Positions 8,651-17,641 of a stretch of 37,131 nucleotides of DNA are shown piece after piece (position 1 is the first letter of the stretch; each line of letters starts with the position of its first letter). The position numbers and the translations under genes are program-made. The notes under the pieces were generated by a model that saw only the letters and a program-made list of their open reading frames with translations, made no database searches and had not been told where the DNA came from. The DNA is taken from positions 8,955 through 46,085 of the forward strand of contig DIYV01000064.1 in the NCBI GenBank assembly GCA_002429165.1, read 5' to 3'. This stretch comes from Gallionella sp. UBA6045. Its GTDB lineage: Bacteria; Pseudomonadota; Gammaproteobacteria; Burkholderiales; Gallionellaceae.

Positions 8651-9987
8651 TAATTCACCGCTGCGCCAGCTTCATCCACCACCCGGATGTTATTTTTGCG
8701 CATCCGCCAAGCCTTTAATGTGCGTCTGGGATTGAGTAAGGATGCCGCATAATAAATTACCTTGAATACGAGCAACCGGCCATGTATCGGCGTATTGCCA
8801 TACACATCACCGGCCAGCACAGACAGCAACGCCTCTTTTACGCGAAAAACATTGCGCGGCTCCATGAACATATTGCGCAGAGTGGGATTGGTGATGCGGT
8901 AGATGAACCAGGAAAATTCCTTCGGTCCGATCCGCATCGATTTGTCGAATTTTTTCAATGCAGCTCCAGCCATCTCCGGATGACGCAAACAAGTGTCCAC
9001 GGTAGCGGCACCGAAAAAGGCGCTTTGCATAGCCATCATCACACCGGAAGAAAACACAGGATCGATAAAGGCATAAGCATCTCCCAGCAACAGATAATTG
9101 CTGCCGTGGCTACGGTCACACAGGTAAGAATAATTGCCGGTGGCTTCAACCACAGTTGTCAGTTTCGCATGTTGTAATCGATCGCTCAATGGTGCGCACA
9201 AAGCGATGGTTTCCTGAAAAAACTGTGCTAACGATTTTTCCTTGCGTGTTTTTAGGTAATACGGCCAGGTCACTGCACCGACGCTGGTCGTGCCATCGCT
9301 TAGCGGTATAAACCAGAACCAGCCATACTCGAACCAGAAAATACTTATATTGCCTGCGGCCTTACCCGTATTACGTACGGCCCCTGAATAGTGCGCGTAA
9401 ATCGCGGTACTGCTGTGTTTTTTGTTTCGCTGCTTGGCTTTGAAGCGATTACCAAGAAAGGTATCGCGGCCTGAAGCGTCCAGCACAAAACGTGCATGCA
9501 CCGTTTCGATGCTGCCGTCATTGTGACGTGCTGTAATCTGCGCACCATCAGGTAAGAAATTGACATCCTGTACCTGACAGCCTTCCACTACACGGGCATT
9601 TTTGTCACTGGCATTGCGGATCAAGATTTCGTCAAACTCGGCGCGGCGTACCTGATAAGCCATGGGCATGGATTTATCCAAGGCATCGGCAAATTCGAAT
9701 GACTGCTTACCACTATGCCAGGGTGAGACAAATTCTGCGCCCCATTTTTCCATGCCAATAGCTTTGACGGCTTCAGCTACTCCAAGCTTTTCCAATAGCG
9801 GCAGATTAGCGGGAAGCAAAGATTCACCGATATGAAAACGCGGATGATATTCCTTCTCCAGCAAGGTCACGCGGTAGCCGCGTTCGGACAGCAACGCTGC
9901 GGCAGTCGACCCTGCCGGCCCACCACCAATCACCAGAACGTCACAGTCCGAAACCTGTGCAAAGGACGCTTCAGACGTAACATTCAT
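8650..9987 (-). CDS. Flavin-dependent halogenase-like FAD oxidoreductase
   Basis: The 445-residue protein has an N-terminal FAD motif GGGPAGSTAA (21-30), RFHIGESLLP (50-59), the WxWxIP halogenase signature as WFWFIP (223-228) and FIDPVFSSGV (308-317), the F-x2-P-x3-S-x-G pattern seen in phenol/pyrrole-type halogenases. A conserved-looking lysine follows in GMEKWGA (Lys81). Such enzymes use reduced FAD, oxygen and halide to halogenate aromatic rings; xanthomonadins are brominated aryl polyenes, so halogenation of the aryl head is likely. It is the first gene of the leftward operon. Monooxygenase activity without halogenation cannot be excluded. Confidence 0.82.
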   Translation of the reverse strand: MNVTSEASFAQVSDCDVLVIGGGPAGSTAAALLSERGYRVTLLEKEYHPRFHIGESLLPANLPLLEKLGVAEAVKAIGMEKWGAEFVSPWHSGKQSFEFADALDKSMPMAYQVRRAEFDEILIRNASDKNARVVEGCQVQDVNFLPDGAQITARHNDGSIETVHARFVLDASGRDTFLGNRFKAKQRNKKHSSTAIYAHYSGAVRNTGKAAGNISIFWFEYGWFWFIPLSDGTTSVGAVTWPYYLKTRKEKSLAQFFQETIALCAPLSDRLQHAKLTTVVEATGNYSYLCDRSHGSNYLLLGDAYAFIDPVFSSGVMMAMQSAFFGAATVDTCLRHPEMAGAALKKFDKSMRIGPKEFSWFIYRITNPTLRNMFMEPRNVFRVKEALLSVLAGDVYGNTPIHGRLLVFKVIYYAASLLNPRRTLKAWRMRKNNIRVVDEAGAAVN

Positions 9988-10200
9988 GGCTTAACAGCAG
10001 GCTGGTCGTTGATTTTCAAATTGTATCGTATCACCCTATCTATTATGGGATATTTTGCTAATCGATCACCTGGACTTTACAAAATAACCTTTGGCACTAC
10101 TATTGGGGGCAGGTGACAAACACTATTCAACGGGTTTTGCTATGTTGAACAGCATAAAGTTATATGTAGTTTAAACGAAGGTATTAGGCTATGGCAGTTT
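9988..10200. other. Intergenic region upstream of the halogenase operon
   Basis: I find no gene here. It must hold the promoter of the leftward halogenase-chorismatase operon, but no convincing -35/-10 pair stands out. A small imperfect palindrome lies near 10138-10156. The composition is more A+T rich than the flanking genes. Confidence 0.4.
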
Positions 10201-10210
10201 AGTGAAAACC

Positions 10211-10409
10211 GTTGATAAATTGAACCTGATGGCCGGAGCTAATCCGACGTGGGTTGCCAAGCAACTCGGCCACGCAAACATGCGATGGTTTTGACGGTAT
10301 ATTTGAAGTGGATTGAGGGGCAGACAAAAGTAATGAGCGTGGGAAAATCGATTCAATGTTTAGCAGCATAGCCACCAAAATGCTACCGATCAAGAAATCT
10401 GCATCGTAA
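10211..10409 (+). pseudogene. Decayed C-terminus of a phage-type tyrosine integrase
   Basis: Frame 2 reads MAGANPTWVAKQLGHANM, the characteristic integrase C-terminal box before the catalytic tyrosine, then hits a stop after RWF. Shifting frame gives LTVYLKWIEG, which carries the Tyr region (VY-x-KWIEGAD), and a further shift gives ADKSNERGKIDSMFSS and a stop at 10407-10409. At least two frameshifts and the loss of everything upstream show this is a dead remnant. The rest of the integrase is absent. It points at the 3' end of the tRNA-Pro gene 14 bases away, where the parent element probably integrated. Confidence 0.82.
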
Positions 10410-10423
10410 CTTATTGAATTAAA

Positions 10424-10501
<78 letters not shown>

Positions 10502-10509
10502 GGACGCGG

Positions 10510-10515
10510 ATTATA
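10510..10515 (-). promoter_or_regulatory. -10 box of the tRNA-Pro promoter
   Basis: A perfect TATAAT on the minus strand lies nine bases before the mature tRNA 5' end. No good -35 hexamer at 16-18 bases is visible, so the promoter may rely on other elements or on readthrough from the SUF operon. Confidence 0.6.
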
Positions 10516-10690
10516 GCAGAGGGGGTGCAACTAATGACAGGCCATTCTCGCTACGACATGAAATTGCGCCGGGATATTTTCTTGTTGATGCAGGATGGCA
10601 AGTATTTTGGTACCGGTCGGCAATGTCAGATCCCTGCTACCGGGAAAAGACTTGTGAATGTTCGGCAGCAGGGTCAGCGATGCACCAAAA

Positions 10691-11011
10691 CTAATCCCAG
10701 CGATCGTCCCTGACCTGAACCATGCCATTTTCGATTCTGACCGGAAATGTCGCTGTCGGCTCGTAGGCCGGTGCAGACAAAGCTTCCCCGGTTCTGATTG
10801 AAAAACGTGCACCATGGCGCGGGCAGATGATCTGGTCATTTTCGACGCAACCACCGGTGAGTATGCCACCATCATGGGTGCAGACATCTTCGATTGCATA
10901 GAACGCATCGTCCAGTTTGAACACCGCGATACCCGTGCCGTCTATTTCGACATGTACTGGCTTGCCTGTGGAGATATCTTCCGCTCTGGCAACGTCCACC
11001 CATCCGCTCAT
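10691..11011 (-). CDS. Rieske-type [2Fe-2S] ferredoxin
   Basis: The 106-residue protein starts at ATG 11011, overlapping the Nfu-like gene's stop (ATGA). It has the Rieske ligand pairs C-x-H in EDVCTHDGG and C-x2-H in ICPRHGARF, separated by 17 residues, and no membrane anchor, so it is a soluble Rieske ferredoxin of the dioxygenase type. Small ferredoxins of this kind often close SUF operons in proteobacteria. It could give electrons for cluster assembly or for a partner oxygenase; the partner is not visible here. Confidence 0.88.
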   Translation of the reverse strand: MSGWVDVARAEDISTGKPVHVEIDGTGIAVFKLDDAFYAIEDVCTHDGGILTGGCVENDQIICPRHGARFSIRTGEALSAPAYEPTATFPVRIENGMVQVRDDRWD

Positions 11012-11544
11012 ACCACTTCCACTTCGATATCCGGCTCTATGGTTCGCGCCAGATTGCCGATTGCCGAGAGTGTCCCCGCAAGCGAACTCGGACAGCTTCC
11101 GCATGCGCCGTAATAGCGGATTGACAGCACGTTCCCTTCCAGGCCGACGATCTGCAAATCCCCACCGTCAGACACCAAGGCTGGCCTGACCTGTTCGTTC
11201 AGTAGCGCACGGATCGCAGCCAGCCTGGGTTCGTCGTCATCAAAGTTGGCAACGGTTTCGGATTCAGGTTTCTGGGCGGCTTCCGCTTCCCTGATCGGCA
11301 TCGCGATCTCCCTCACCAGTTTCGGCCAGTCCGCCCCGCCGTCCTGGGTGACGGTAATCCATTTGTCCATGTAATACACATTGGTGACATGCGGGATGGC
11401 AAACAGATTGGCGGCAAGCGGGTCGGCAGCAGCAGCCTCAGCACTTGCGTAGGAACACGCGGTGCCCCAGGTCAATCTGTCCTTCAATATGAACTTGACC
11501 GCGTTCGGGTTCGGGGTATCTTCGATGTCGGCTATTTTTGGCAT
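11008..11544 (-). CDS. Nfu-like Fe-S scaffold/carrier protein (Nfu N-domain plus NifU domain)
   Basis: The 178-residue product begins MPKIADIEDTPNPNAVKFIL, the Nfu N-terminal domain signature (about residues 1-90), and ends with a NifU-type domain containing YYGACGSCPSS, whose CxxC binds a [4Fe-4S] cluster. It starts at ATG 11544; the open frame further upstream overlaps sufU and does not look like the family. Nfu proteins receive clusters from the SufBCD scaffold and deliver them to target apoproteins. Its stop overlaps the Rieske start. Confidence 0.88.
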   Translation of the reverse strand: MPKIADIEDTPNPNAVKFILKDRLTWGTACSYASAEAAAADPLAANLFAIPHVTNVYYMDKWITVTQDGGADWPKLVREIAMPIREAEAAQKPESETVANFDDDEPRLAAIRALLNEQVRPALVSDGGDLQIVGLEGNVLSIRYYGACGSCPSSLAGTLSAIGNLARTIEPDIEVEVV

Positions 11545-11569
11545 AAGAGGTCTACTAACATGGCAATGG

Positions 11570-12058
11570 TTATGCGACCATTCCCGAATCGGGAACGGGA
11601 TCGTTCTGGCCTTCGGTCGAGGCCGATTGTTCGGAATGCAGTGCGGCGTGCAGTGTATGCCAGGGCAGGATCGCGCACTTGACCCGCGACGGCAGGTCCT
11701 TGACGCCGGCAAACACCTTCAGTTTGCCCAGGTGGTTGGACTGGTTCTCCGGATCGAGCGTGCCGGTCGTCATGCCGCGGAACTCCTCGACCATCGTGTC
11801 CGCTTCCTGCACGGATTTACCCTTGACAGCGCTGGTCATCATCGAAGAAGAAGCCTTGCAGATTGCGCAACCATGGCCCTCGAATGCGATGCTCTCGATC
11901 TTGTCATCCTGTACATTCATCGACAGCTTGATGTGGTCGCCGCACAACGGGTTGTGGCCGTCGGCATGGCGATTCGCGTCCGCGACCGCGCCCCAATTCC
12001 TCGGCTTGCGGTTGTGGTCGAGAATGACTTCCTGATACAACTGGCGCATATCGCTCAT
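11570..12058 (-). CDS. sufU: SufU-type IscU-like protein
   Basis: The 162-residue protein begins MSDMRQLYQEVILDHNRKPRNWG, typical of SufU. Three conserved cysteines are seen, in NPLCGDHI (with the Asp two residues on), GHGCAICKASSS and SRVKCAILPWH. The insertion between the second and third cysteine is the SufU mark that separates it from IscU. In Gram-positives SufU is a zinc-dependent sulfur acceptor for SufS. The start ATG 12058 overlaps the sufS stop (ATGA). SufE, the usual partner in enteric SUF operons, is absent here. Confidence 0.9.
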   Translation of the reverse strand: MSDMRQLYQEVILDHNRKPRNWGAVADANRHADGHNPLCGDHIKLSMNVQDDKIESIAFEGHGCAICKASSSMMTSAVKGKSVQEADTMVEEFRGMTTGTLDPENQSNHLGKLKVFAGVKDLPSRVKCAILPWHTLHAALHSEQSASTEGQNDPVPDSGMVA

Positions 12059-13320
12059 GTGAACATCTCCTGCACCTTTCGGATACCGGCGACCAGTTTG
12101 TCGATCTCTTCCCGGGTGTTGTAGAACGCAAATGAAGCGCGCGCGGTGGCCGGCACATGGAATCGGTCCATCACCGGCTGGGCGCAATGGTGGCCGGTAC
12201 GGATCGCGATGCCTTCGGAGTTGAGTATCGTGCCTACGTCGTGAGGATGCACGCCCTCGATCTCGAACGACAGCACGGCTGCTTTTTTCGCGGCCGTGCC
12301 GATGATCCTGACACCGGGGATAGACGAGACTTGATGCGTCGCATACTCGAGCAGCTCGTGCTCGTATGCCTCGATATTGTCCAGTCCGATTTCGTTCAGA
12401 TAATCGATCGCCGCGCCCAGAACGATGGCCGCCATGATCGGCGGCGTACCCGCCTCAAATTTTGCCGGGATCACGTTGTAGACGGTCTTCGCGAAGGTCA
12501 CCGACAGAATCATGTCGCCGCCGCCCTGGTAGGGCTGCATCTTCTCCAGCAAATGCGCCTTGCCGTACAGCGCACCGATACCGGTCGGTCCGCACATCTT
12601 GTGCCCGGAGAAGGCATAAAAATCGCAATCCAGATCCTGCACGTCAATGGCTTGATGCGGCACGGCCTGCGCACCGTCGAGCAACACCGGCACACCCTTG
12701 CCATGTGCAAAAGCGACCATTTCCTTGACCGGATTCACCGTGCCGAGCGCGTTCGACACATGCGACAGCGCAAGAAATTTGGTGTTCTCGTTGAACAGTG
12801 CCTTGAATTCGTCGATAAGCAATTCGCCGCTGTCGTTCATCGGGATCACGCGGATCACCGCGCCCTTCTCCTCTGCCAGCATCTGCCATGGAACGATGTT
12901 CGAATGGTGTTCCAGGCCGGACAGGATGATCTCGTCGCCCTTGCCGATGAACGCGCGGCCGTAGCCGTGCATCACCAGGTTGATGGCTTCCGTGGTGCCG
13001 CGCGTGAAGATGATCTCCCGCGATTCCTTCGCGTTCAGGAAATGCTGTACCTTGACACGCGCCTCCTCGTATTCCTTCGTGGCCAGTTCGCTCAGGTAAT
13101 GCACTGCGCGGTGGATGTTGGAGTGCTCTTCCGTCTGGTAGCGCACGATGCGATCGATGACCTGCTGCGGCATCTGGCTGCTCGCGGCATTGTCCAGGTA
13201 GACCAGCGGTTTGCCGGAGATCTGCAGCTTGAGTATCGGAAAGTCGGCCCTGATCCTGTCCACCCTGGCTTGATCGATCGCGCCATGCGTTCCTGCAACA
13301 GACATGCGTTCCATCTTCAT
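12055..13320 (-). CDS. sufS: Cysteine desulfurase SufS
   Basis: The 421-residue class II cysteine desulfurase carries the PLP lysine in AFSGHKMCGPTGIG, the N-terminal VYLDNAASSQMP, and the catalytic cysteine in IRTGHHCAQPVM. It removes sulfur from L-cysteine as a persulfide for cluster building, passing it to SufU. It overlaps both sufD (upstream) and sufU (downstream) by four bases. The first few residues (MKMERMSVAGTHG) are extra to the family core; ATG 13305 is another possible start. Confidence 0.95.
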   Translation of the reverse strand: MKMERMSVAGTHGAIDQARVDRIRADFPILKLQISGKPLVYLDNAASSQMPQQVIDRIVRYQTEEHSNIHRAVHYLSELATKEYEEARVKVQHFLNAKESREIIFTRGTTEAINLVMHGYGRAFIGKGDEIILSGLEHHSNIVPWQMLAEEKGAVIRVIPMNDSGELLIDEFKALFNENTKFLALSHVSNALGTVNPVKEMVAFAHGKGVPVLLDGAQAVPHQAIDVQDLDCDFYAFSGHKMCGPTGIGALYGKAHLLEKMQPYQGGGDMILSVTFAKTVYNVIPAKFEAGTPPIMAAIVLGAAIDYLNEIGLDNIEAYEHELLEYATHQVSSIPGVRIIGTAAKKAAVLSFEIEGVHPHDVGTILNSEGIAIRTGHHCAQPVMDRFHVPATARASFAFYNTREEIDKLVAGIRKVQEMFT

Positions 13321-14618
13321 TTGCTTACCCCGCCCGCGCTATTCCCATTCATGCGTTCGAGGATGGTGCGGCCCAATGACTCGACCAAAGACGGCACCGG
13401 AATCATGTCGATGATTTCAGCCGCGAAAGCATGGGTGAGCAGATTTCTGGCCCGCTCCTCGGTCAGTCCGCGACTCTTCAGGAAGAACAGCGCGTCGGCA
13501 TCGATCTGCCCTATCGTTGCGCCGTGCTTGCAGCTCACGTCGTCGTTGAATATCTCAAGCTGCGGCTGGGTATCGATGTGCGCCTTGCCGGAAAGCAGCA
13601 GGTTGCGGCTGCTTTGTGCCGAGTCGGTTCCCGATGCGCCCTCGCGCACCATGATCTTGCCGCTGAAGATCGCATGTGCCGACCCGTCGGCGATGCACTT
13701 GTGCAACTGGTGGCTGATGCAGCGCGGTGTCGCGTGATCAATCCGGGTATGTGTGTCGGCGATCTGGCGGCCGCCGATCAGGGCCAGACCATTCAGCGTA
13801 ACCTTGGCACCCTCGCCCCGTAGCGTGACATGCAGATCATGGCGCGAAACGCGTGCGCCGAATGCGAGCGCGGTGGAGGTGTAAACACTACCCCTGGCCG
13901 CGTCGACCGAACAATGACCGATATGGAACGCGCTCTTGTCCTCGCGCTGCACGCGTACGTGCTGCAGCTGCGCATCGTCATTCAGCACGACTTCGGTCAC
14001 TGCATTCGAAAAATTTATGCCGTCATTCAGGCCTGCGTAGTCCTCGATAACGGTTGCGCGACCGTTGGCTGCCATTACCACCAGGCACCTGGGATAGATC
14101 GCGGAAGAAGTATCCCGCTTGGTCGCGATGTTCAGGATATGGATGGGTGTGGCAGTTTCACCAGTGACATGAACAAAAGCGCCGTCTTCAAAGAAACGGG
14201 TATTCAATGCCGCGAAGGTATCCTGGTCGAAAAGTGCATGCTGCGCAAAATTGGCCTCGACTTGCGCGTCACCGGAATGCTCAACCAGCGATGCCACCGT
14301 CACGCCGGCGCCCGCCTGTTCCAGGTCGGAAAGTTGTGACGCATAACATCCGTCGACAAAGACCAGACGTATCGAACCCGGGATCAGCAAGCTAGCGATG
14401 TCGGCCAGTGTCACAGACGCGTAGGAATCGACCGGATGAAAACCGTGCTGGAATAGCGGCGACAGATCGGTAAAGCGCCAGTCATCCTGCTTTGCCGTGG
14501 GGAAGTTCAGGGCCTGGGCACGGGTCCCTGCCTTGTCGCGGATAGGCGAAAGCCAGCTTTCCGATTTGACGGTTTTGCCGAGCAGCAATTGCTCGTAGCA
14601 TTGTTCTTTCGTTAGCAT
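13317..14618 (-). CDS. sufD: Fe-S assembly scaffold SufD
   Basis: The 433-residue protein has the SufB/SufD beta-helix core, with the late CKHGATIGQIDADALFFLKSRGL segment that holds the SufD histidine implicated in cluster formation at the SufB-SufD interface. SufD is the partner of SufB in the SufBC2D scaffold. The start is ATG 14618, one base into the sufC stop (TGATG); a GTG at 14621 also fits. It overlaps the sufS start by four bases. Confidence 0.93.
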   Translation of the reverse strand: MLTKEQCYEQLLLGKTVKSESWLSPIRDKAGTRAQALNFPTAKQDDWRFTDLSPLFQHGFHPVDSYASVTLADIASLLIPGSIRLVFVDGCYASQLSDLEQAGAGVTVASLVEHSGDAQVEANFAQHALFDQDTFAALNTRFFEDGAFVHVTGETATPIHILNIATKRDTSSAIYPRCLVVMAANGRATVIEDYAGLNDGINFSNAVTEVVLNDDAQLQHVRVQREDKSAFHIGHCSVDAARGSVYTSTALAFGARVSRHDLHVTLRGEGAKVTLNGLALIGGRQIADTHTRIDHATPRCISHQLHKCIADGSAHAIFSGKIMVREGASGTDSAQSSRNLLLSGKAHIDTQPQLEIFNDDVSCKHGATIGQIDADALFFLKSRGLTEERARNLLTHAFAAEIIDMIPVPSLVESLGRTILERMNGNSAGGVSK

Positions 14619-15388
14619 CACGCAGCCGCCCTCAGCCAGTCGTAACCGCGTGCTTCCAGTTCCAGCGCAAGTTCCTTGCCGCCGGTCCTGACGATGCGGC
14701 CCGCGTCCATCACATGCACGTAATCCGGCACGATGTAATTCAACAGGCGCTGATAATGCGTCACCATCACCACGGCATTGTCGGAAGTAAGCAGTGTGTT
14801 CACGCCTTTTGCAACTATCCTCAGCGCGTCGATGTCCAGACCGGAATCGGTCTCGTCGAGTATCGCCAGCTTGGGCTCAAGCACGGCCATTTGCAGAATC
14901 TCGTTGCGCTTCTTTTCGCCGCCGGAAAAACCCTCGTTCACGCTGCGACCGAGAAAGCTTGGATCCATTTCAACGACCTTGATCTTTTCCTGGATCAGGT
15001 CGTCAAACTCGAGCGGATCGAGTTCTTCCAGCCCGCGTTCGGTCTGCAGCGTATTGTAGGCAAGACGCAACAAGGCGCTGTTCGACACGCCGGGAATCTC
15101 GACCGGATATTGAAACGCCAGGAACATTCCCGCTCTGGCACGTTCTTCCGGTGCAAGTGAAAAAAGATCCTTGCCTTCGAACATCGCGCTGCCGCCTGTG
15201 ACCGTATAGTCGGGATGTCCTGTCAGCACTTTGGAAAAGGTGCTCTTGCCCGAACCGTTGATGCCCATAATGGCATGCACTTCCCCGGCACGCACGGTAA
15301 GATCGACGCCCTTCAATATCTCGACCCCGGCAACTTCAGCCCTGAGGTTTTTGACTTCCAGCAACACTTTGCTTCCTTTGTTAATCAC
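14618..15388 (-). CDS. sufC: Fe-S assembly ATPase SufC
   Basis: The 256-residue ABC-type ATPase has Walker [10 protein letters not shown], the signature [11 protein letters not shown] and Walker [13 protein letters not shown], with the H-loop in VMVTHYQR. SufC drives the shape change of SufBC2D. The GTG at 15388 overlaps the sufB stop (GTGA), but a Shine-Dalgarno-like AAAGGAAG just downstream suggests a later start, GTG 15367 or TTG 15364, giving MLEVKNLR-like text that matches the family length better. The start is therefore uncertain by 7-8 residues. Confidence 0.93.
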   Translation of the reverse strand: MINKGSKVLLEVKNLRAEVAGVEILKGVDLTVRAGEVHAIMGINGSGKSTFSKVLTGHPDYTVTGGSAMFEGKDLFSLAPEERARAGMFLAFQYPVEIPGVSNSALLRLAYNTLQTERGLEELDPLEFDDLIQEKIKVVEMDPSFLGRSVNEGFSGGEKKRNEILQMAVLEPKLAILDETDSGLDIDALRIVAKGVNTLLTSDNAVVMVTHYQRLLNYIVPDYVHVMDAGRIVRTGGKELALELEARGYDWLRAAA

Positions 15389-16821
15389 CCTACACTCCCT
15401 TCAAGTTTCAGTCCGAGCAACTTGGTTGCCTCGACCGCAAATTCCATCGGCAGATGCACGAACACATCCTTGCAAAAGCCGTTGATGATCATCGAAATCG
15501 CTTCTTCCGAACCGATGCCGCGCTGCGCAAAAAAGAACATCTGGTCTTCGCCGATCTTCGATGTCGACGCCTCGTGCTCTATCGTGGCCGTGGTGTTCTG
15601 CACATCAATAGTCGGGAACGTGCTCGCCGCGCAGCGATCACCGAGCAGCATAGAGTCGCATTGCGAATAATTCCTGGCCCCGGTCGCGCGGCTGCCGACT
15701 TTGACCAGACCACGGTAGCTGTTGCTTGAACGCCCGGCCGAGATGCCCTTCGAGATGATCTTGCTGCGGGTGTTCTTGCCAACATGGATCATCTTGGTGC
15801 CGGTGTCGGCCTGTTGCATATGATTGGTCAGCGCGACCGAATAAAATTCGCCGGTCGAGTTGTCGCCCAGCAGCACGCAACTCGGATACTTCCAGGTGAT
15901 CGCGGAACCGGTCTCGACCTGGGTCCAGGAAATCTTGGAATTGACGCCCTTGCACAGGCCGCGCTTGGTGACGAAATTGTAGATGCCGCCCTTGCCGTTC
16001 TCGTCCCCGGCATACCAGTTCTGCACCGTCGAATACTTGATGTCGGCATTGTCCAGCGCGACCAGTTCGACCACCGCAGCATGCAACTGGTTGGTGTCAA
16101 ACTGGGGTGCCGTGCAGCCTTCCAGATAACACACAGAACTGCCTTCCTCGGCGATGATCAGGGTGCGCTCGAACTGCCCCGAACCCTCGGTGTTGATCCT
16201 GAAATAGGTGGACAGGTCCATCGGGCATTTCGTGCCTTTCGGGATGAAGCAGAATGACCCGTCGGTGAACACCGCCGAGTTGAGCGCAGCATAAAAGTTG
16301 TCGCCGCTCGGCACCACGCTGCCGAGATACTGTTTCACCAGTTCCGGATGGTCGTGCACCGCTTCCGAAAACGAGCAGAAGATGATCCCGATCTCGGCCA
16401 GCTTGGCCTTGTAGGTGGTGGTCACCGACACGCTGTCGAAGATCACGTCGACCGCAACGCCGGTCATTAGTTTCTGTTCGTGCAACGGCACGCCGAGTTT
16501 TTCGAAGGTGCGCCTTAATTCCGGATCGACTTCGTCCATGCTCGCGAGCTTTTTCTTCGGTTTGGGCTGTGCAAAATAGATGATCTCCTGGAAATCAATC
16601 TTGGGGTAACTCACGTTCGCCCATTCGGGCTCTTCCATGGTCAGCCAGTGCCTATATGCGTTCAGGCGGAATTCGAGCAGCCATTCCGGCTCCTCTTTCT
16701 TTTTCGAGATCATGCGTATCACGTCTTCATTCAAACCCTTGGCAACCGCCTCGGTTTCGATGTCGGTGACAAAGCCATGTTTGTATGGCTGATTAACCAG
16801 ATTTTGTAATGCCGTACTCAT
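15385..16821 (-). CDS. sufB: Fe-S assembly scaffold SufB
   Basis: The 478-residue protein has typical SufB text: [49 protein letters not shown] core, and QCDSMLLGD late in the beta-helix, where the SufB cysteine accepts sulfur. It forms the cluster scaffold with SufC and SufD. The length matches SufB (about 480). ATG 16821 follows AGGGATAAATC, an acceptable ribosome binding site. The gap to the A-type carrier is nine bases. Confidence 0.96.
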   Translation of the reverse strand: MSTALQNLVNQPYKHGFVTDIETEAVAKGLNEDVIRMISKKKEEPEWLLEFRLNAYRHWLTMEEPEWANVSYPKIDFQEIIYFAQPKPKKKLASMDEVDPELRRTFEKLGVPLHEQKLMTGVAVDVIFDSVSVTTTYKAKLAEIGIIFCSFSEAVHDHPELVKQYLGSVVPSGDNFYAALNSAVFTDGSFCFIPKGTKCPMDLSTYFRINTEGSGQFERTLIIAEEGSSVCYLEGCTAPQFDTNQLHAAVVELVALDNADIKYSTVQNWYAGDENGKGGIYNFVTKRGLCKGVNSKISWTQVETGSAITWKYPSCVLLGDNSTGEFYSVALTNHMQQADTGTKMIHVGKNTRSKIISKGISAGRSSNSYRGLVKVGSRATGARNYSQCDSMLLGDRCAASTFPTIDVQNTTATIEHEASTSKIGEDQMFFFAQRGIGSEEAISMIINGFCKDVFVHLPMEFAVEATKLLGLKLEGSVG

Positions 16822-16830
16822 GATTTATCC

Positions 16831-17154
16831 CTAAACTGCAAAGCTCTCGCCGCAGCCGCATTGATTCTTGACATTGGGATTGTTGAACTTGAATACATGT
16901 CCCAATCCCTCCTTTACATACGCGAGCTCGGTCCCTTCGAGAAATGGCAGGCTCTCCGCATCAACCAGCACCTTTGCGCCAAAAGCCTCGATTACCGTGT
17001 CGTTGCCATGTACTTCCTGCGCGATATCCATGGTATAGGCAAAGCCGCTGCATCCGGATTTCTTCACGCCCAAGCGCAGCCCGATACCGTTGCCGCTTTC
17101 CGCGATCTGGCTGCGTATATGTTTTGCTGCCGATTCCGTCAATGTAATTGCCAT
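16831..17154 (-). CDS. A-type Fe-S carrier (IscA/SufA/ErpA family)
   Basis: The 107-residue protein begins MAITLTESAAKHIRS and has the three family cysteines in KSGCSGF and NQCGCGES. A-type carriers take up clusters or iron from the scaffold and hand them to apoproteins. The start ATG 17154 was chosen because the family begins there; an in-frame start at 17166 adds four residues. It is the second gene of the SUF operon, directly after the regulator. Whether it corresponds to SufA or ErpA cannot be told. Confidence 0.9.
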   Translation of the reverse strand: MAITLTESAAKHIRSQIAESGNGIGLRLGVKKSGCSGFAYTMDIAQEVHGNDTVIEAFGAKVLVDAESLPFLEGTELAYVKEGLGHVFKFNNPNVKNQCGCGESFAV

Positions 17155-17174
17155 AAGTTTCTCCAATTAAAGAT

Positions 17175-17624
17175 TTAAACAAATGCGCCGCGTGAACGTA
17201 TCCTGCTCACGTCCACGACCTGGGGCATGGGCGCTATCATCTGGGCAAGATTCACTTTGTTAAGCGCGTCGTGAATGATGTGATTGATCCCCTGCCAATT
17301 GCTTCGGGTCGAACAGGTCGACTCGCGCTCGCAGGAAGTCGTGGTGCCGCTGCACTCGGTAATGGAAATAGGACCATCCATCGCATTGATGATCTCGGCG
17401 ATCGAAATCTCGCTGGGGTGGCGCGCCAGCATATAGCCACCCTTGGCACCCAGCGAAGAAGCAACCAGATTCTCGCGAACCAGCATTTTGAGTATCTTGC
17501 TCACCGTTGGTGCCGCAATACCTAACCCAGTCGACACCTCACTAGCGCTATGGACGGCCCCGTCCTTGGCCATATAGGCCATGACCTGAGTACCATAATC
17601 CGCAAACTTGCTTAAACGTAGCAT
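17175..17624 (-). CDS. Rrf2-family SUF operon regulator
   Basis: The 149-residue protein has an Rrf2-type winged helix in the first 80 residues (MLRLSKFADYGTQVMAYMA, then APTVSKILKMLVRENLV) and the acidic wing GAKGGYMLAR. Three cysteines spaced C-x6-C-x5-C follow (TECSGTTTSCERESTC), probably ligands of a regulatory Fe-S cluster; E. coli IscR uses C-x5-C-x5-C. It looks like the SUF regulator type first known from Xanthomonas. It heads the operon and likely represses it when clusters are plentiful. A good ribosome binding site (GAGGTG) precedes ATG 17624. Confidence 0.9.
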   Translation of the reverse strand: MLRLSKFADYGTQVMAYMAKDGAVHSASEVSTGLGIAAPTVSKILKMLVRENLVASSLGAKGGYMLARHPSEISIAEIINAMDGPISITECSGTTTSCERESTCSTRSNWQGINHIIHDALNKVNLAQMIAPMPQVVDVSRIRSRGAFV

Positions 17625-17641
17625 CTACACACCTCACAAAA

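Noticed and set aside
9988..10140. Riboswitch or regulator site before the halogenase operon
   Set aside because: No conserved riboswitch core or clear operator could be recognised.
10616..10680. Possible terminator of the SUF operon (CCTGCTACCG / CGGCAGCAGG)
   Set aside because: Arms are about 20 bases apart with a mismatch and there is no T tract on the minus strand.
12157..13737. Long open frame on the plus strand (526 codons) opposite sufS and sufD
   Set aside because: It is an antisense shadow of two well-recognised genes with high G+C third positions; the translation is rich in His/Arg/Asp and resembles no family.
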